Assembly (NCBI GenBank): GCA_902475515.1
Contig: CABSAB010000015.1
Span: 1 to 12,656, forward strand
Length of the DNA: 12,656 bases
Direction of reading: 5' to 3'
DNA from: an uncultured Eubacteriales bacterium
Lineage (GTDB): Bacteria > Bacillota > Clostridia > Oscillospirales > Oscillospiraceae
The notes under the pieces are model-generated. The model did not search any database. It saw nothing but the letters and a program-made list of their open reading frames with translations, and was not told the origin of the DNA. Numbering within the stretch: position 1 is the first letter of the stretch; each line of letters starts with the position of its first letter. The position numbers were made by a program, and so were the translations under genes. Of this stretch, positions 1-6,688 are shown in pieces.

Positions 1-1040
1 AGATTGTCCATGCAGGCGCCGTTCCAGGCGGTGGCGTTGTCCTCGCCGTAGGTCTCAACAAACAGCTTATACAGCTCGTTGAAGGTCTCTGTGTTGTTTT
101 CCGGCGTGGCGATATCGGAGCCGAAGGTGAACGCGCCGGACAGATCGCTTAGGCCGGAGCCGCCGATCAGCGCGCCGGGGCCAAGGGTGATAACGGCCGC
201 GCAGAGCATATCGGAACCGGCAGAGCGGACCTCCTTGATGAGGCCGGAGATGTTATCCGGCGTGCCGTTGCCGATGAAGCAGTCGGCGCCGGAGTTGATG
301 ATCTTCAGCGCAATGGAAGAGAAATCGGTGGTCTCGCCGTCAAAGACGATGAACGCGTCATTGTACTCCAGGCCCACACGCTTGCAGGCTTCCTCCACCA
401 GGGCAGCCTGCTCGGCATTAACGCCGTTGTCATCACAGCAATAAACCACGGACTTCACTTCCGGGTAGTTGTCCTTGATGACATCCAGGGCCGTGGAGAA
501 CTGGGAGGTGCAGGCGTTGGAGAAGGAGTAGGAATACTTGGTCTCGGCATTCATGACGCTGTGGTTCATGTTGTTCTGGGCCATGATGTTCATGACGCCG
601 GCATTTTCAAAGATGTCGATGGCACCCTCCACCCAGAAGTCATTGGTCTCGATGACATACTGGATGCCCTGGTCCACCAGGCGCTGGGCCGCGGAACGGA
701 TGCCCTCCGCATCGGAGCCGCCGTCCTCCACCACCAGCTGGAGCTGGTACTTGGTGCCGCCGATGTCGATGCCGCCCTGGTCGTTGTAGTATTTGCACAG
801 GGTCTCCATTTCGATCTGGTTGTTGTAGTCGATGGACGCGAACCAGCCGGTGGTGTTGATCAGTGCGCCGATCTTCAGCACATTGTCACCGGTGGGGGTG
901 GCCACATCTGCGGGGGCGCTTGCTGCTTCAGACGCTGCGGCGGAGGGGTCAGCTTCCGCAGAGGAGGCGCCATTGCCGCAGGCCGCCAGAGACAAAACCA
1001 TGGCTGCCGCCAGCAGCAGGGCAAACAATTTCTTTTTCAT
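1..1040 (-). CDS. LivJ-type ABC transporter substrate-binding lipoprotein (3' end beyond window)
   Basis: This is the extracytoplasmic binding protein of an ABC importer, anchored to the outer face of the membrane by lipid. The first 346 residues are in the window; the C-terminus lies beyond base 1. A signal peptide (MKKK, then a hydrophobic run) ends in lipobox L18-A19-A20-C21, followed by a Ser/Ala-rich linker to about residue 46. The mature part starts LKIGALINTTGWFA and continues with YYNDQGGIDIGG and SAAQRLVDQG, the pattern of the branched-chain amino acid (Peripla_BP_6) family. Members also bind amides, aromatic acids and other small molecules, so the ligand is unknown. The start follows a GAAGGG ribosome site. 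No permease or ATPase gene is visible; they may lie beyond the left edge. It has its own promoter just after the SDR gene, so it may be transcribed with or without that operon. Confidence 0.9.
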   Translation of the reverse strand, partial: MKKKLFALLLAAAMVLSLAACGNGASSAEADPSAAASEAASAPADVATPTGDNVLKIGALINTTGWFASIDYNNQIEMETLCKYYNDQGGIDIGGTKYQLQLVVEDGGSDAEGIRSAAQRLVDQGIQYVIETNDFWVEGAIDIFENAGVMNIMAQNNMNHSVMNAETKYSYSFSNACTSQFSTALDVIKDNYPEVKSVVYCCDDNGVNAEQAALVEEACKRVGLEYNDAFIVFDGETTDFSSIALKIINSGADCFIGNGTPDNISGLIKEVRSAGSDMLCAAVITLGPGALIGGSGLSDLSGAFTFGSDIATPENNTETFNELYKLFVETYGEDNATAWNGACMDN

Positions 1041-1096
1041 AACGATCATCCCTTCAAATTAAATTTATGAAAACACGAATTCTTCACATTCTTTGT

Positions 1097-1125
1097 AAAA
1101 AACTACCGAAAACAGGAAGTTTTTT
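1097..1125 (-). promoter_or_regulatory. A/T-rich hairpin in the leader of the binding-protein gene
   Basis: Arms AAAAAACT (1097-1104) and AGTTTTTT (1118-1125) are perfect complements. The stem extends by two G-C pairs after one mismatch, around a 7-nt loop. It lies roughly 30 to 60 nt into the predicted transcript and ends in a T run on the minus strand, so it might act as a weak attenuator or mRNA stabiliser. The low GC of the stem makes strong termination unlikely. Confidence 0.3.
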
Positions 1126-1162
1126 ATGGGAAAAACCCGCGATTTCACCAGTTTTCAGCCCC

Positions 1163-1190
1163 ATTATACAGAATGAAGCCATTCTTGCAA
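1163..1190 (-). promoter_or_regulatory. Promoter of the binding-protein gene with a dyad in its spacer
   Basis: On the minus strand the -35 is TTGCAA (1185-1190) and the -10 is TATAAT (1163-1168), 16 bp apart. The predicted start near 1156 gives a leader of about 115 nt. The spacer is almost filled by the dyad AGAATG-N4-CATTCT (1170-1185), which a repressor could occupy. The promoter lies between the SDR stop and the binding-protein start. Confidence 0.65.
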
Positions 1191-1235
1191 AATTCAATTT
1201 TCGACATATCATTATACCCTGGAGAATATAACTTT

Positions 1236-1997
1236 TTAAATGGTCCGTCCGTTGTCCACCACGATCACCTGGCCGTTGCAGCCTCTGGAATCATCACTGG
1301 CGAAGAACAAGATGGCGCCTGCCTGGTCATCTGCCGTGGCCTCGGGCACGGTGTCGTCAAAATGCCGCGCGCATTGTCCGGCAAATTCCTGGTCAAAGGT
1401 GGCGATCTGCTCCGGCGTGTTCAGCGGTGTGGGAGTGGAACCCGGGGCGACCACGTTGACGCGGATGCCCTGGCCCGCAAATTGGATGGCCACATTTTTG
1501 CTCATGCCGATGACCGCAGTCTTGGCCGCGGTATAGGCAATGCCGGAATTATACGCGGTCCCGCCAATGGAGGATATGTTGATGATACTGCCCTGGCCCG
1601 CAGGCGCCATATATTTCAGGGCCTCCTGCATCATGTAAAAGACGCTGTACTGATCGACCTTTACAACATGGTCCCACCAGTCGGCGTCGCAGCGGGTCAC
1701 CGGCCGGTGCTTGTCGGCGATGCCCGCGTTGTTCACCAGCACGTCGATGCGGCCAAAGGCATCTGCGGCTTCTCTGCAAACCTTTTCACAGTCGGCATGC
1801 CGGCTGACGTCCGCAGAGATCGAGATCACATTTCGGCCCAACTCTCTGCAATATTGCTCGACCTCCTTGAGCTTATCCATGCGCCGGGCCACCAGCACCA
1901 GGTCCGCGCCCTCCTCTGCAAACAGCTCCGCCGTCCGTTTGCCGATGCCGGAGTTGGCCCCGGTGACGACGGCGGTCTTTCCAAGTAAACGGTTCAT
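1236..1997 (-). CDS. Short-chain dehydrogenase/reductase (classical SDR, 253 aa)
   Basis: This is a cytoplasmic NAD(P)-dependent oxidoreductase acting on a hydroxyl or carbonyl group; the substrate is unknown. The Rossmann motif TGANSGIG covers residues 12-19, NNAG is at 89-92, and the catalytic residues S142, Y155 and K159 (YTAAK) are present. Two arginines at 38-39 directly after the second beta strand favour NADP(H) over NAD(H). The Asn of the usual Asn-Ser-Tyr-Lys tetrad appears replaced by Asp115 (VKVDQYSVF, where VN is normal). The length is typical for the family. An upstream in-frame ATG at 2120 exists but lies inside the preceding gene; the start at 1997 sits behind GGAGGG with proper spacing. 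It is the last gene of the Dabb/membrane/SDR operon, 16 nt after the previous stop. A 3-oxoacyl reductase (FabG-like) role is possible but the setting does not support it. Confidence 0.92.
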   Translation of the reverse strand: MNRLLGKTAVVTGANSGIGKRTAELFAEEGADLVLVARRMDKLKEVEQYCRELGRNVISISADVSRHADCEKVCREAADAFGRIDVLVNNAGIADKHRPVTRCDADWWDHVVKVDQYSVFYMMQEALKYMAPAGQGSIINISSIGGTAYNSGIAYTAAKTAVIGMSKNVAIQFAGQGIRVNVVAPGSTPTPLNTPEQIATFDQEFAGQCARHFDDTVPEATADDQAGAILFFASDDSRGCNGQVIVVDNGRTI

Positions 1998-2013
1998 AGG
2001 ATCCCTCCGAACA

Positions 2014-2463
2014 TTATTCAGGTTTTTTGCCTGCGTAGACCTTCCCCACGATGGTGCCCGCCAGCTTGATCCAGCAGCAGGAGGAGATGGCCGAGACCAA
2101 CATGGAAAATGGCAGGACATTTACAAATGCTGACGGGAAAACCGGCACTGGGCCAATGGCCATAAAGGTCATGAAGAAGTTCATGAATACACCCATCAGC
2201 GCGCCTCCTGCCGCGCCGGAGATAAAGTAGGCGGCCACGGGCTTTTGATCGCAGTGCAATACCCTGGCGATCATGTCGCCAAAGGCGGGGATATTCAGGA
2301 ACAGGGTCAGCATCACGCCGGCGCAGTAGGCGCAGACAAAGGTTTTCAGCAGATTATCCGGCGTGGCCTGTCCCAGGTAGATGGAGACAGCGATGGTCAT
2401 GGTCGCGCCCTGAAACACATTAAAGACGGCGTTCCAGAGGTTGTCGGGGCTTTTGTTGAACAT
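2014..2463 (-). CDS. Small integral membrane protein, four predicted helices (149 aa)
   Basis: I do not recognise a named family with certainty; it recalls the small DUF2798-type membrane proteins. Four hydrophobic segments are visible at about residues 10-31, 38-58, 77-101 and 108-130, and the C-terminus is basic (KVYAGKKPE). The two halves look like a duplicated two-helix unit, each with a Met/Phe-rich first helix, a proline-containing link and a second helix ending in a basic residue. The start at 2463 follows GGAGGG by 6 nt; the ATG five codons upstream overlaps that ribosome site and is unlikely to be used. It lies between the Dabb and SDR genes with gaps of 35 and 16 nt, so the three are probably one operon. 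A role in moving the SDR substrate or product across the membrane is only a guess. Confidence 0.75.
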   Translation of the reverse strand: MFNKSPDNLWNAVFNVFQGATMTIAVSIYLGQATPDNLLKTFVCAYCAGVMLTLFLNIPAFGDMIARVLHCDQKPVAAYFISGAAGGALMGVFMNFFMTFMAIGPVPVFPSAFVNVLPFSMLVSAISSCCWIKLAGTIVGKVYAGKKPE

Positions 2464-2498
2464 AATTTTCCCTCCCATTTTTGATTGTAGGATAATGC

Positions 2499-2825
2499 TC
2501 AGCAGTCCTCCACCACATAGTCGATGGCGGTGACCTTCTTCAGCATGGGCGTGGAGAATTCCGCCAGCTTGGCATGGGCCTCGGACGCGGGATAGCCGCC
2601 TGCATCCTCCAGCGTGTCAAAGTCCGCCACCTGGATCAGGTCGCCAAACATTACAGGCGCGTCGTCGGGCAGGCAGGGCGTGTCTGCCGCCGGGCTGCCG
2701 ATCACCTGGCGCCGGACCGCGGGGTACAGGCTGGGGACTGTGTCCAGATAGGCCCTGACCGCCTCGATATTCTTCTGCTTATCAGGGGTGTCCTTGAATG
2801 TAAAAACAGAGATGTGTCGAACCAT
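2499..2825 (-). CDS. Dabb-domain (dimeric alpha/beta barrel) protein, 108 aa
   Basis: The protein begins MVRHISVFTFKD and has FDTLEDAGGYPASEAHAKL followed by VTAIDYVVED. These match the stress-responsive A/B-barrel (Dabb, PF07876) pattern: an initial beta strand with an early His, a central FxxLEx(n)YxxxxxH block, and a final strand ending in DY. Family members form ferredoxin-like dimers; some are cyclases or other small-molecule enzymes, many have no known function. The whole protein is one domain, which is the usual length. The start follows AAGGAAG with about 8 nt spacing. It is the first gene of the operon with the membrane protein and SDR, divergent from a LysR regulator. The context suggests binding or isomerising the small molecule handled by the SDR, which is inference. 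Confidence 0.85.
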   Translation of the reverse strand: MVRHISVFTFKDTPDKQKNIEAVRAYLDTVPSLYPAVRRQVIGSPAADTPCLPDDAPVMFGDLIQVADFDTLEDAGGYPASEAHAKLAEFSTPMLKKVTAIDYVVEDC

Positions 2826-2866
2826 TGTGTATCTTCCTTTCGATGCCGTAATATTTTGACACCACC

Positions 2867-2895
2867 ATTATACAAAGCAGCCTGACAGAAGCGAA
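2867..2895 (-). promoter_or_regulatory. Probable promoter of the Dabb/membrane/SDR operon
   Basis: A perfect -10 TATAAT (2867-2872) stands 17 bp from a poor -35, TTCGCT (2890-2895). A weak -35 beside a good -10 is typical of promoters that need an activator. The predicted start is near 2860, leaving a leader of about 35 nt. Confidence 0.55.
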
Positions 2896-2917
2896 GCACG
2901 AAAGGACTTTACCCATT

Positions 2918-2935
2918 GTCAAGCAAAAACTTGAC
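2918..2935. promoter_or_regulatory. Candidate LysR operator, GTCAAG-N6-CTTGAC
   Basis: This is a perfect dyad with an A-rich centre between the divergent LysR gene and the Dabb operon. Its centre lies about 66 bp upstream of the predicted operon start, where LysR-type activators usually bind their recognition site. It also overlaps the -35 of the regulator gene, which would allow autorepression. It does not follow the strict T-N11-A spacing symmetrically, so the assignment rests on position and symmetry. Confidence 0.5.
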
Positions 2936-2959
2936 GAAAACAGGCAAACAGGTTACTAT
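2931..2959 (+). promoter_or_regulatory. Promoter of the first LysR-type gene
   Basis: The -35 is TTGACG (2931-2936) and the -10 is TACTAT (2954-2959), 17 bp apart. It reads towards the regulator gene at 2998, and its -35 is shared with the dyad that likely binds the regulator. Confidence 0.55.
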
Positions 2960-2997
2960 AGGCCATATGATACATTTGCCGGGAGGCCTGGATTCCT

Positions 2998-3966
2998 ATG
3001 AACTTTCTGAACTTTGAATATGTGATGACCATACACAGGATCGGGACCATACGGGGTGCGGCGGAGGAGCTGTTCATCTCCCCGCAGGCCCTCAGCGAGC
3101 ATCTGGGCAAGCTGGAACGGGAGATCGGCGTGCCGCTGTTTCACCGGACCAAGCCTTTGACGCTGACCGATGCAGGACTGCGGTTCGTGGAATGCGCCGA
3201 GGCCTGTCTGGACGCAAAAAAGCACTTTGAAATGGAGATTGCGGCGATCACACGCCGGGCTGACAACCACATTTCTCTGGGGGTCCCCACCGGTATGCCG
3301 CCGCCGCTGCTGTTATCGTTCCTGTCCTATTTCCGCCATGCACACCCGGAGCTGACAGTAACCACGGTGGAGCTTCCCACACGGACCGGGGCCTTTCACG
3401 AGATCCCCGGCCATATCGACGTGGTGATCGGAGAGTTCCAGCAGGAAACCGGCAAGCTGATTCACACGCCCCTCCTCCAGAGCCACCGGTTTGTAGTCGC
3501 CATCCACCGGGAGCTGCTGCGGCGCTGTGTCGGGCAGGAGACCGCGAAGCAGCTGGAAAAAGCCGCCGGTGAGCACACTCTGACGGCGCTTTCTGCCTTC
3601 AAGGATTGTCCCTTTGTGCTCAAGCGCACCGGTTCCATCGTCCGGGAGAATGAGGACCGTCTGTTCCGGGCGGCAAACGTGGTCCCCCAGGGCGACGTGG
3701 AAACCGGCGATATGGAGCTGACAGTGCGCATGGTACTGCTGGGCCAGGCGGCAGTATACTTTCCGGAGCCTGTGGCCCGGGCAAACTTTGTCCCGCCCGA
3801 CGCGCTGGCGGAGGGCAGCAACATTCTGCTTTGTCCGGTCCAGGTGCCGGAGCATGAGATGTGGCAGCTGACAGCGGGCTACCACCGCTACCGCAGGGTG
3901 CCGGATGGCGTGGCCGATCTGATCGCGTCTGCCGTAGAATATTACAAAAGCATGCTGGGCACATGA
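2998..3966 (+). CDS. LysR-type transcriptional regulator (322 aa)
   Basis: The N-terminal winged helix-turn-helix occupies residues 1-60, with RGAAEELFISPQALSEHLGKL as the helix-turn-helix core and GVPLFHRTKPLTLTDAG as the wing; this is a standard LysR pattern. The rest (about 85-315) is the periplasmic-binding-like effector domain that senses a small molecule. The start at 2998 matches the family's usual MNF(x)xFEY beginning; the GGGAGG ribosome site is about 11 nt upstream, slightly far. At 322 residues it is a little longer than the usual 300. It is transcribed away from the Dabb/membrane/SDR operon, and with the dyad between them it is very likely that operon's regulator and its own. The effector is unknown, perhaps a substrate or product of the SDR. 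Confidence 0.93.
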   Translation: MNFLNFEYVMTIHRIGTIRGAAEELFISPQALSEHLGKLEREIGVPLFHRTKPLTLTDAGLRFVECAEACLDAKKHFEMEIAAITRRADNHISLGVPTGMPPPLLLSFLSYFRHAHPELTVTTVELPTRTGAFHEIPGHIDVVIGEFQQETGKLIHTPLLQSHRFVVAIHRELLRRCVGQETAKQLEKAAGEHTLTALSAFKDCPFVLKRTGSIVRENEDRLFRAANVVPQGDVETGDMELTVRMVLLGQAAVYFPEPVARANFVPPDALAEGSNILLCPVQVPEHEMWQLTAGYHRYRRVPDGVADLIASAVEYYKSMLGT

Positions 3967-4102
3967 TCCCGGGCACCGGCCTTTCCCGCCGCTTTTTGTC
4001 ATGGGAGAATGCAGCCCTGTCCGGGTCACGATCTGCGGAAAACTGATCCGTCCTTTACGCCGGATATGGCACCTTCTGACGCCAAGGGCAGCCAACCCCA
4101 CG

Positions 4103-4156
4103 CAAATAATAAACAGCCGCGCCATAAACGGAAGTTCCGTCTATGACGCGGCTGTT
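4103..4156 (-). terminator. Terminator between convergent LysR and aldo/keto reductase genes
   Basis: Outer arms AACAGCCGCG (4112-4121) and CGCGGCTGTT (4147-4156) are perfectly complementary. Inner pairs CATA/TATG and ACGG/CCGT extend the hairpin. On the minus strand it is followed by TTATTATTTG, which suits termination of the aldo/keto reductase transcript about 30 nt after its stop. On the plus strand only a short T run follows, so it may also stop the LysR transcript less efficiently. The rest of 3967-4182 shows no convincing gene. Confidence 0.75.
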
Positions 4157-4182
4157 TGCCGCAAATAGGATGTATGCCTCCC

Positions 4183-5310
4183 TCAGGGTCTCGGCGGCAT
4201 GGCCTTCTGGGCCTCGGCAAGCTCCGCCATGATCTCCGGAATGGCAATGCTCTGGGGGCAGCGCGCGCTGCAGGCGCCGCAGCCGATGCACTCCTTGGGC
4301 CCGGCGGCGGATTTCAGCTGGCTGAGCCCCTCCAGTCCTCTGGGGCCGTCCAGCTTGTAGCTGTTGTAGACCTGCATCACGCCGGGTATGTCAATCTTCA
4401 TGGGACAGTTCTCCGTGCAGTAGGCGCAGCCCGTGCAGGGGACCTTGATGGTCGTTTCAAAGATCTCACAGGCCTTGTCCAGGATCTTCATATCCGTGTC
4501 GCTGAGGGCCCCGGCCTCCGAGAATACAGCCGTGTTGTCGATGATCTGCTCCATGGTGGTCATGCCGGAGAGCACCACCTGCACCGCCGGATGGCGCTTG
4601 ACCCAGCGGAATGCCCAGGAGGCGATGGACCAGTCGGGATGGGCAGCCTTCAGCACCGCGTCCGCCTCAGGGCACAGGCTCGCCAGCTTTCCGCCCCGGC
4701 AGGGTTCCATGACGACCACGGGGATATTCCGGTCCGCCAGCACCTGATACTCCTTTGCGGTGTCGGCGGTCATCCAGTCGTAGTAGTTCATCTGGATCTG
4801 GGCAAAGTCCCAGGCGTGATGATCTGCAAAGCTGGTCAGGTTTTCCACGCTGGCATGGGAGGAGAAGCCCAGATAGCGGATCTTTCCCAGCCGCTTCTGC
4901 TCCAGGAAATAGTCGATGCAGCCGTTGTCCAGATACATCTGATAGGTGTGGTCAAAGATGCCGTGGATCAGGTAAAAGTCGATGTGGTCCGTCTGGAGCC
5001 GCTCCAGCTGCTCCTGGAACATGGCCCTGTAGTCCGCCTTGGCCAGCACAAAGTATTTGGATGCCAGATAGAAGCTGTCCCGGGGATACCGCCCCACCAG
5101 GGCCTCGCCCAGGAACTTCTCGGACTGGCCGCCGTGATAGGGATAGGCGGTGTCAAAGTAGTTGATGCCGTTTTGCATGGCGTAGTCGATGATGGCGGCA
5201 GCCTTCTCCTTGTCAATGGGCGCATCGGGGCCGTCGCTCAGCGTGGGCAGGCGCATATTTCCCATGCCCAGGGTGGAGAGGCTGATGTCCTGAAACGGTT
5301 TGTAGATCAT
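4183..5310 (-). CDS. Aldo/keto reductase with C-terminal two-[4Fe-4S] domain (375 aa)
   Basis: This is a cytoplasmic NAD(P)H-dependent carbonyl reductase fused to a ferredoxin-like tail. The TIM-barrel part covers about residues 1-280 with the catalytic tetrad D53, Y58, K85 and H116 (FDTAYPYHGG, LASKYF, FYLIHG). The tail carries two motifs of the form C-x2-C-x2-C-x3-CP: CTGCAYCTENCP near residue 293 and CIGCGACSARCP near 341. Each should hold one [4Fe-4S] cluster, so electrons may pass through the protein as well as from nicotinamide. This architecture and length are common in anaerobic Firmicutes, where most members have no known substrate. The start has an ideal ribosome site (AAGGAGGT, 5 nt spacing). 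It is a single-gene unit with its own promoter and terminator. The second LysR gene lies just upstream on the same strand and may control it. Confidence 0.93.
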   Translation of the reverse strand: MIYKPFQDISLSTLGMGNMRLPTLSDGPDAPIDKEKAAAIIDYAMQNGINYFDTAYPYHGGQSEKFLGEALVGRYPRDSFYLASKYFVLAKADYRAMFQEQLERLQTDHIDFYLIHGIFDHTYQMYLDNGCIDYFLEQKRLGKIRYLGFSSHASVENLTSFADHHAWDFAQIQMNYYDWMTADTAKEYQVLADRNIPVVVMEPCRGGKLASLCPEADAVLKAAHPDWSIASWAFRWVKRHPAVQVVLSGMTTMEQIIDNTAVFSEAGALSDTDMKILDKACEIFETTIKVPCTGCAYCTENCPMKIDIPGVMQVYNSYKLDGPRGLEGLSQLKSAAGPKECIGCGACSARCPQSIAIPEIMAELAEAQKAMPPRP

Positions 5311-5391
5311 GATGTACCTCCTTATGTGATTGCAAGTATTTCTTGTTTAAAAGACCTGTTTTTAGGTCCAATTCGCTACTTTTATATTTAT

Positions 5392-5420
5392 ATTATACCG
5401 TTTTTTTCGCCCCGGAGCAA
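5392..5420 (-). promoter_or_regulatory. Promoter of the aldo/keto reductase gene
   Basis: The -10 is TATAAT (5392-5397) and the -35 is TTGCTC (5415-5420), 17 bp apart. The leader is about 75 nt and holds a small GACCT/AGGTC hairpin at about 5353-5368 that ends in TTTT on the minus strand; the 5-bp stem is too short for a confident regulatory call. Confidence 0.6.
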
Positions 5421-5464
5421 TTACTCTTTTCGGGGTTTTACATAAGAAAGTCTAATGAAACCGG

Positions 5465-5508
5465 CTGTAACTGCTTTCCTGATGCCGCCGCAAAAACAGC
5501 AATTACAG
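5465..5508. repeat. 11-bp inverted repeat between LysR and aldo/keto reductase genes
   Basis: CTGTAACTGCT (5465-5475) and AGCAATTACAG (5498-5508) match as inverted arms at 10 of 11 positions. In a minus-strand transcript the mismatch becomes a G-U pair, giving a continuous stem with a 22-nt loop. It lies upstream of the aldo/keto reductase promoter, so it could be an extra terminator, a regulator site or a relic. No coding potential is seen in 5421-5556. Confidence 0.35.
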
Positions 5509-5556
5509 GGGAAATATATCGATGGGTCATCCAGACCGTATTCCTGCCATCCGTAT

Positions 5557-5588
5557 GGTAAAACGAGACTTCCAAAGAAGCCTCGTTT
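5557..5588 (-). terminator. Terminator of the second LysR-type gene
   Basis: Reading the minus strand, arms AAACGAG and CTCGTTT (5582-5588 and 5561-5567) flank inner arms CTTC and GAAG around a 4-nt loop with one mismatch, followed by a short T run. It begins about 20 nt after the LysR stop. Confidence 0.6.
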
Positions 5589-5606
5589 CCTTCCTTCGTG
5601 ATACAT

Positions 5607-6500
5607 TCATTCACCGCTGGCCGCCTTGGCCGCCTTCAAAAACCTTGCCACCAGCGCCGAGGGCTCCGGCGCGTGCAGCAGTCCATAGGGGATGCCGTAG
5701 TCCCATTCCACCGGGATGACCTTCAGCAGCGGATGGGCATTGCTCCAAACAGGGATGGCCAGCAGCACATCGTTGGTGTTTTCGCAGCGGTTGAGCACAT
5801 CCATACTGTAAAAATCGAAGTCCACAATGTGGATTTTCCCATGATTCTGCCAAATATCGTCCCGCAGGCGGTCCACATGATGGCTCCAGTCCCGGCGCAT
5901 AAGCATGAGGTTCTCCCCATAGAGGTCCTGAATGGTAAGCCGGTCCTTGGCCGCCAGTCGGTGATGGACCGATACCGCACAGCAAAAAGGCTCCCAGGAG
6001 AGCTCCATCCCGGCGCAGTTCCGGAATTCCAGCATCGTTTGGTCGAAAACGCCCGCGACTACATCGATCTTTTGCCCCAGATGCCCCAATATCTCCCGGG
6101 CGTTTTCCGGAGTGTTCTCAAAGGGAACGATCTGAAACTTGATGTCGGGACAGTGTACCTGGATCTTGGGCCAGAGCTGCATCAAATGCTGGGCCGGGGT
6201 CATGGGCGAGGTCCCGATCCGAATGACGTTGGTATCCTCCTGCATGGCGTTCTTGGCCCGGGTCACGGAATCCTTGCAGTATTGGATGATGTACTTGGTG
6301 TCCTGATATAAAGATGCCCCGGCGCGGGTTAGGACCAGCCCCCGGTGACTGCGGTCAAAAAGCCGGACCCCCAGGGAATTTTCCAGAGAATTGATCTGCT
6401 TGATCACCGCCGTGGGGGTGATGTATGCGGCCTCCGCAGCCCTGTTGAAGCTGCCGGCGTCCGCCACCCGCACAAAGGTCTCCAGCTGTGGATTGTACAT
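5607..6500 (-). CDS. LysR-type transcriptional regulator (297 aa)
   Basis: The first 60 residues hold the winged helix-turn-helix (FNRAAEAAYITPTAVIKQINSL, then GVRLFDRSHRGLVLTRAG). The effector-binding domain follows from about residue 88 (VIRIGTSPMTPAQ). The length is exactly typical for the family. The start at 6500 is chosen because MYNPQLETFV matches the usual LysR beginning and lies just after a GGGGG/AAAGGG purine tract; the ATG 17 codons upstream at 6551 overlaps the -35 box and would lie outside the transcript. The gene has a perfect consensus promoter, so it is probably made all the time. It is followed by the aldo/keto reductase gene and preceded by the MATE gene, all on the same strand; either could be its target, but no divergent partner is present. 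Confidence 0.92.
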   Translation of the reverse strand: MYNPQLETFVRVADAGSFNRAAEAAYITPTAVIKQINSLENSLGVRLFDRSHRGLVLTRAGASLYQDTKYIIQYCKDSVTRAKNAMQEDTNVIRIGTSPMTPAQHLMQLWPKIQVHCPDIKFQIVPFENTPENAREILGHLGQKIDVVAGVFDQTMLEFRNCAGMELSWEPFCCAVSVHHRLAAKDRLTIQDLYGENLMLMRRDWSHHVDRLRDDIWQNHGKIHIVDFDFYSMDVLNRCENTNDVLLAIPVWSNAHPLLKVIPVEWDYGIPYGLLHAPEPSALVARFLKAAKAASGE

Positions 6501-6522
6501 GCCCTTTCCCCCTTTTACCGTG

Positions 6523-6551
6523 ATTATATCGGGAATCCAACCGCCTGTCAA
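6523..6551 (-). promoter_or_regulatory. Perfect consensus promoter of the second LysR gene
   Basis: TTGACA (6546-6551) and TATAAT (6523-6528) are both exact consensus, separated by 17 bp. The predicted start is near 6516, which leaves a very short leader of about 16 nt holding only the ribosome site. Confidence 0.8.
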
Positions 6552-6688
6552 TGCCGGTCAGCAGCCAATCGGGAGCATGTCAGGGGCGGTCAGCGCAGTA
6601 CCCTGTTTTTGCAGCGAACATACCGCTTCCTGCACTTTTATGCTCCGGAGTAAAACGCACAGCGGCATTCTGATCTGACGCCGTTTTT

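Noticed and set aside
1211..1216. A second TATAAT on the minus strand near the SDR stop
   Set aside because: No acceptable -35 lies 16 to 18 bp upstream, and a better promoter is found just downstream of it.
1173..1988. 271-codon plus-strand open frame opposite the SDR
   Set aside because: It matches no protein pattern, begins in the promoter region of the binding-protein gene, and the SDR on the other strand is unmistakable.
4001..4168. Short plus-strand open frame after the first LysR gene
   Set aside because: It has no ribosome site, runs through the terminator hairpin and looks like no known protein.
4156..5445. Long plus-strand open frame opposite the aldo/keto reductase
   Set aside because: It is the shadow of a GC-rich gene; the minus-strand product has all the family motifs.
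6675..6687. T-rich tract after CGGC/GCCG as a terminator at the end of the MATE gene
   Set aside because: The T run follows the hairpin on the wrong strand for the MATE transcript, and the stem is only 4 bp.
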